Assembly: GCA_016256075.1 (NCBI GenBank)
Contig: SDVU01000151.1
Span: 1-19,130 of the forward strand
Reading direction: 5' to 3'
DNA length: 19,130 nucleotides
DNA from: Dictyocoela muelleri
Lineage: Eukaryota > Microsporidia
Under the pieces are notes generated by a model. The model was given only the letters and a program-made list of their open reading frames with translations, ran no database searches and was not told the origin of the DNA. Both the position numbers and the translations under genes were made by a program. Shown one piece after another: positions 16,275 through 19,130 of the stretch. Position 1 is the stretch's first letter; each line of letters starts with the position of its first letter.

Positions 16275-16455
16275 CATTATTATGTCGAGCTACGGGCAAC
16301 ATTTTTTTTTCTTAAAATTACATATCACATCGGAAATCAAACCCAGCATGCAATTTTCTCAATTTACGGACTAGGCTACAGAAACTAAAATTAAATAATT
16401 TATACAATAAATACATTTTGATAAATTTTAAAGTTTTCAATTTACAATCACAATA
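16275..16455 (-). repeat. Left copy of a 175-bp inverted repeat, tRNA-like
   Basis: Inverse of 17355-17530 at high identity, through TGATTGTAAATTGAAAACTT, TTTATTGTATAAATTATTTA and GTTTCTGTAGC. On the minus strand, TAGCCTAGTCCG and GGTTTGATTTCC stand at A-box and B-box spacing. A diverged tRNA-derived SINE, inserted twice in opposite directions, is one reading; TIRs of a 1.25-kb element is the other. Confidence 0.7.
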
Positions 16456-17119
16456 AAAAAAAATTTTAAAACAACAATAAATTATTATGTATAGAGATAA
16501 AAACGCGGTTTTTAGTGTTTAACATTAAGTAATATTCTGGTCAGTTCGATATTTACTGCACTTTGGCAAAAGACTGATATTTTGATAACCAGATATTATT
16601 CAAATCATCAGTGTTATAAAGTTATTCACTTAACACTATACCACAATCTTTCGAAAAAGCCCATGTAATGTATACTCACAGAGTCAACACTTCCCCCCTT
16701 TTATCAACCTTTGTTTATTTTAATGTAGTTTTTATCAAATAAAAATAATTTATCGGTTATTCAACACATTAGCTTCTCCTTAATAAATTAAAGTTCGGTG
16801 TTTATAGAGATAAAACTATGTTTTTTTTTAAAAAAATAAAATTTTTAAACAAAAGTTATGAATATATCATTTTTTTTTGTTTTTCAATAAATTTATCTCT
16901 GTATTACCAAATTTGGTAATTAAAAATTAAGTAAAATAAGAGGTAAGGTTTTATAAAGAAATAATATATTACATAACCGATACTTTTTACGATTTTTTAT
17001 TTTAAATAAATAATGATCAAATCTCTGGTGAATAGAGATTATATTTTCTAAGGGGCCGGTTTAACTGTTGAAGAATTTTTTTTTTCTCTATGACTAATGA
17101 TTTAATTTATATTTTTTAT
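16456..17119. other. AT-rich interior between the inverted repeats, with an imperfect hairpin
   Basis: 16513-16645 can fold imperfectly: AGTGTTTAACATTAAGTAAT with its near inverse before ACTTAACACTAT, and TAATATTCTGGT with ACCAGATATTAT. This may be another old MITE. ACCAAATTTGGT near 16907-16918 is a short palindrome. No coding content was recognised. Confidence 0.4.
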
Positions 17120-17310
17120 GAGTGCTGAAAAATTTCGTGGAAAGTTTTTGGGAACTTGCTACAAAAGGTTGCCCAGAAACCGAAAGTGAATTGAAGAATT
17201 TTATCTAAAAAAGGCAGTTATATAAAATATTTTTTATTTATTACAATTTTTATTCAATATCAATGTGGTTGCGAGGAACCAATGAAAATTGATAGAATTA
17301 AAAGAAAATA
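17120..17310 (+). pseudogene. Possible Merlin transposase N-terminal scrap
   Basis: Frames read ELATKGCPETESELKNFI and then, after a frame change, QYQCGCEEPMKIDRIKRK. A short acidic helix followed by C-x-C-x3-P-M resembles the N-terminal block of Merlin/ISXO2-like transposases, and 18985-19130 has a similar layout. It ends before the right inverted repeat. Confidence 0.45.
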
Positions 17311-17354
17311 TTAATTAATAAATAATAAAATTTTGTTCGCATAATTTATCTTTG

Positions 17355-17530
17355 AATAATGTGATTGTAAATTGAAAACTTTAAAATTTATCAAAATGTA
17401 TTTATTGTATAAATTATTTAATTTTAGTTTCTGTAGCATAGTCAGTAAATTGACAAAATTTAATTTTGGTTTCATTTCCGATTTTTATGTAATTTTAAGA
17501 AAAAATAAAAAATGTTGTGCGTAGCGCGCA
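17355..17530 (+). repeat. Right copy of the 175-bp inverted repeat
   Basis: Partner of 16275-16455. The A-box-like TAGCATAGTCAG is kept; the B-box-like part is more decayed (GGTTTCATTTCC). Similarity ends around TGTTG-x2-CGTAGC, next to a GC-rich hairpin. Confidence 0.7.
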
Positions 17531-17551
17531 TGTTGAGCGCAGTGCGCTACA
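17521..17551. repeat. GC-rich hairpin GTAGCGCGC / GTGCGCTAC
   Basis: A nine-base stem with one mismatch around ATGTTGAGCGCA, very GC-rich for this window. It stands at the edge of the right inverted repeat and could be an element end. Confidence 0.55.
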
Positions 17552-17588
17552 TAATATACAAAAAATAGTAAATCATGGATGACAAGGG

Positions 17589-18145
17589 GGCAAAAGTTAA
17601 ATATACGGTTGGGAAAATTATACGATAGGAGGGATAATTTGGTAAGAGTTAATGATAAAAGGAAGGTGGAAATTTATAAAATGGAGGTAAATTCTTTTGG
17701 CACTCTAATATGTATTTAGCTATAGATAACATATGAAAGTTTAATATTGAAGAAAATATTAATTAAAAACGGAGGGAAAAATTAAAATGTGAGGGGTAAA
17801 TTAAAAAGATGGGTGAAATTAAAAAGTGGAAAATTTAATCGTTAATTTTTTGGAGATCTTATGAAAAACACACCCCCCCGTAAAAAAAAACCATATAAAA
17901 AACACCCCTATAAAAGCACTGTATAAAAAAATACATTTTATAAGATTTTTTTGATCCGTTATATGAATTTAACAGTTTTAAAAATATATTAAAATTTAAA
18001 TTTTTATCGTTCTTGTAATTTTTAATACGACCCTATGATTTTTTCCTTCCAGTTTATAATATTCTCTCATACCTTAAAATTAACTCTTGCCGATTTTCCC
18101 TCCGACTGTAGAATTTTTCCTCAGACCGTATATTTAACTTTTGCC
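17589..18145. mobile_element. Foldback element 3, about 557 bp, short repeated arms
   Basis: The left arm 17589-17700 and the inverse of 18028-18145 match: GGCAAAAGTTAAATATACGG is identical, then GGAGGGAWAAT, AAGAGTTAAT and GGAAGGWRRAA follow in step. The arms are built from degenerate GGAGGGAAAATT-type units of about 20 bp, which go on to 17830 on the left only. The interior has a C-run and TATAAAAAACAC units (17870-17940) and no gene. The GGCAAA tip recalls foldback element 1. Confidence 0.7.
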
Positions 18146-18918
18146 GACGAAAGAAATATTTGAAAAATGGTTAGAAAAATAAAACCGCAAAATTTCAGAT
18201 AAAATAGAAAATTTTTATTACTATTAGACATACCCCGGTGCATAATATTTGTTGCAGTTTTCAATATTGAGTTATGTTAATTGCCTCCAAATTTGTAAAT
18301 CAACGTTTAGCGTTTAGTTCAAGGTATAATTCTTTACTTTTAAGCTACCTATAGAAAATATTTGGCTAGAGACATTACTCTATACTATGATATCAAAAAA
18401 TCATATTGTGATATCATAAAAAAATCTAAAAAAATTAACAGCTTAAAAATAATAATGATAATATGGGAAATTGCGTTAAAAGAGACGATTGTAAATTCTT
18501 AAAAAAAACTTTGCAAGATTGAAATGTGATATCCGAAATTTAAATTCTCAAAATGTTATGAGTAATAGTGCAGTTTATATCTAGGATAATAATAGTTTTA
18601 ATTTAAATGAAGCCGACGAATTCATAGCATTTTATGATATTTATGACAATGATGAACATTCAATTTATAAAATTTACATTTATAATGGTGAAAATGGTGA
18701 AAAGTGTGAAAATGTGAAAAGGTATAAGTGAGGTTAAAAAAGAGAATATTTATAAAGAAATGCTTCTACCACGACTTGGTTCCCCCCTTTTGGAAATAAA
18801 AAATGCTTGTGATCAAATATGGAATTAATAAAGCATAATAAAAAAAAAATCACTAGAAAACCTTTAATGTACAATTATTTATTTATAATATTTTATATTT
18901 CTTATTTTTAAAAATAAC
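18146..18918. other. AT-rich stretch without a recognised gene
   Basis: A 48-codon frame at 18585-18731 (contains EADEFIAFYDIYDNDEHSIY) has a protein-like mix of residues but no start codon near its beginning and no recognised family. It could be a scrap of a host or element gene. A small palindrome ATGATATCA / TGATATCAT lies at about 18388-18418. Confidence 0.4.
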
Positions 18919-18966
18919 GGATCATGGTTGGTATTTCGCCCCCGGGGGCGAAATTCCGAACATGAT
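18919..18966. repeat. Merlin left-end hairpin
   Basis: GGATCATGGTTGGTATTTCG, then CCCCC GGGGG, then the inverse ending in ACATGAT form an almost perfect palindrome. The GGATCA tip, the C/G run at the loop and the position just upstream of a Merlin transposase match the left end at 6054-6105. Confidence 0.7.
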
Positions 18967-18973
18967 AAAATAG

Positions 18974-19130
18974 TTTTATTTTAGCTCTTATGATTCGGAC
19001 AATAATTTAGAAACTGAAATAATGCGATTAAATAATGAAGAAATTGTGACATTTATGATGTCACATCAGTTTATACGGTCAGAATTAACCTGCAGAAATT
19101 GTCTTTGTTTCATGAAATTATGCACCTATA
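18974..19130 (+). CDS. Merlin transposase N-terminus, partial, runs off the right edge
   Basis: Open from 18974 to the window end; the first ATG is at 19022. It reads EIMRLNNEEIVTFMMSHQFI and then SELTCRNCLCFMKLC, the N-terminal helix and Cys-rich (C-x2-C) block of Merlin/ISXO2-like transposases. No break is visible in the part shown. The catalytic core and the right TIR would lie outside. With the hairpin at 18919-18966 this is a fifth clear Merlin copy, and the only one that may still be whole. Confidence 0.65.

Noticed and set aside
18585-18731. Short acidic, tyrosine-rich frame as a host gene
   Set aside because: Only 48 codons, no ATG at its start and no family recognised; kept only as a remark in the unannotated stretch.

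Overview
The window is strongly AT-rich eukaryotic DNA. It shows no recognisable host gene: every stretch that can be named is a transposable element, a piece of one, or a short repeat. The element families are Merlin/IS1016-like, FLYWCH-MULE, Tigger/pogo, Buster-type hAT, Ty3/gypsy, a tRNA-headed SINE and several long hairpin (foldback) elements. This mix in such AT-rich DNA fits a transposon-laden microsporidian or a similar AT-rich eukaryote. The sequence alone does not settle the species.

Layout. 1-1465 is a Ty3/gypsy fossil read on the minus strand and running off the left edge, with a small palindrome inside it. 1998-4470 is mostly short tandem repeats, with an old FLYWCH/MULE relic that has received a 154-bp Merlin-type MITE. 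4476-4706 is a SINE head followed by a small MITE. 4851-6050 is a decayed MULE transposase. 6054-7284 is a Merlin element with a perfect 8-bp target duplication. 7367-8957 is a decayed Tigger element. 9075-10258 is a 1.2-kb giant hairpin. 10298-11503 is two hAT elements placed back to back at the same 8-bp target; the second carries a SINE. 11655-12706 is a second Merlin element with a perfect 8-bp target duplication. 12788-14267 is a second giant hairpin built on 21-bp tandem repeats and interrupted by a 312-bp MITE. 14390-16040 holds two more Merlin relics and a SINE with a 12-bp target duplication. 16275-17530 is an inverted pair of 175-bp repeats around another Merlin scrap. 17589-18145 is a third hairpin element. 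18919 to the right edge is the left end and transposase N-terminus of a further Merlin element that may still be open.

The most notable themes are these. First, three foldback elements have arms made of layered short tandem repeats. Second, Merlin ends recur with a constant GGATCA tip, a C/G-run hairpin and extra TIR copies. Third, two hAT elements share a single target duplication. Fourth, a tRNA-derived SINE family of about 460 bp has at least three copies. The elements do not work together as a pathway. The window records repeated insertion into insertion, with probable mobilisation of short derivatives by Merlin and Tigger transposases.
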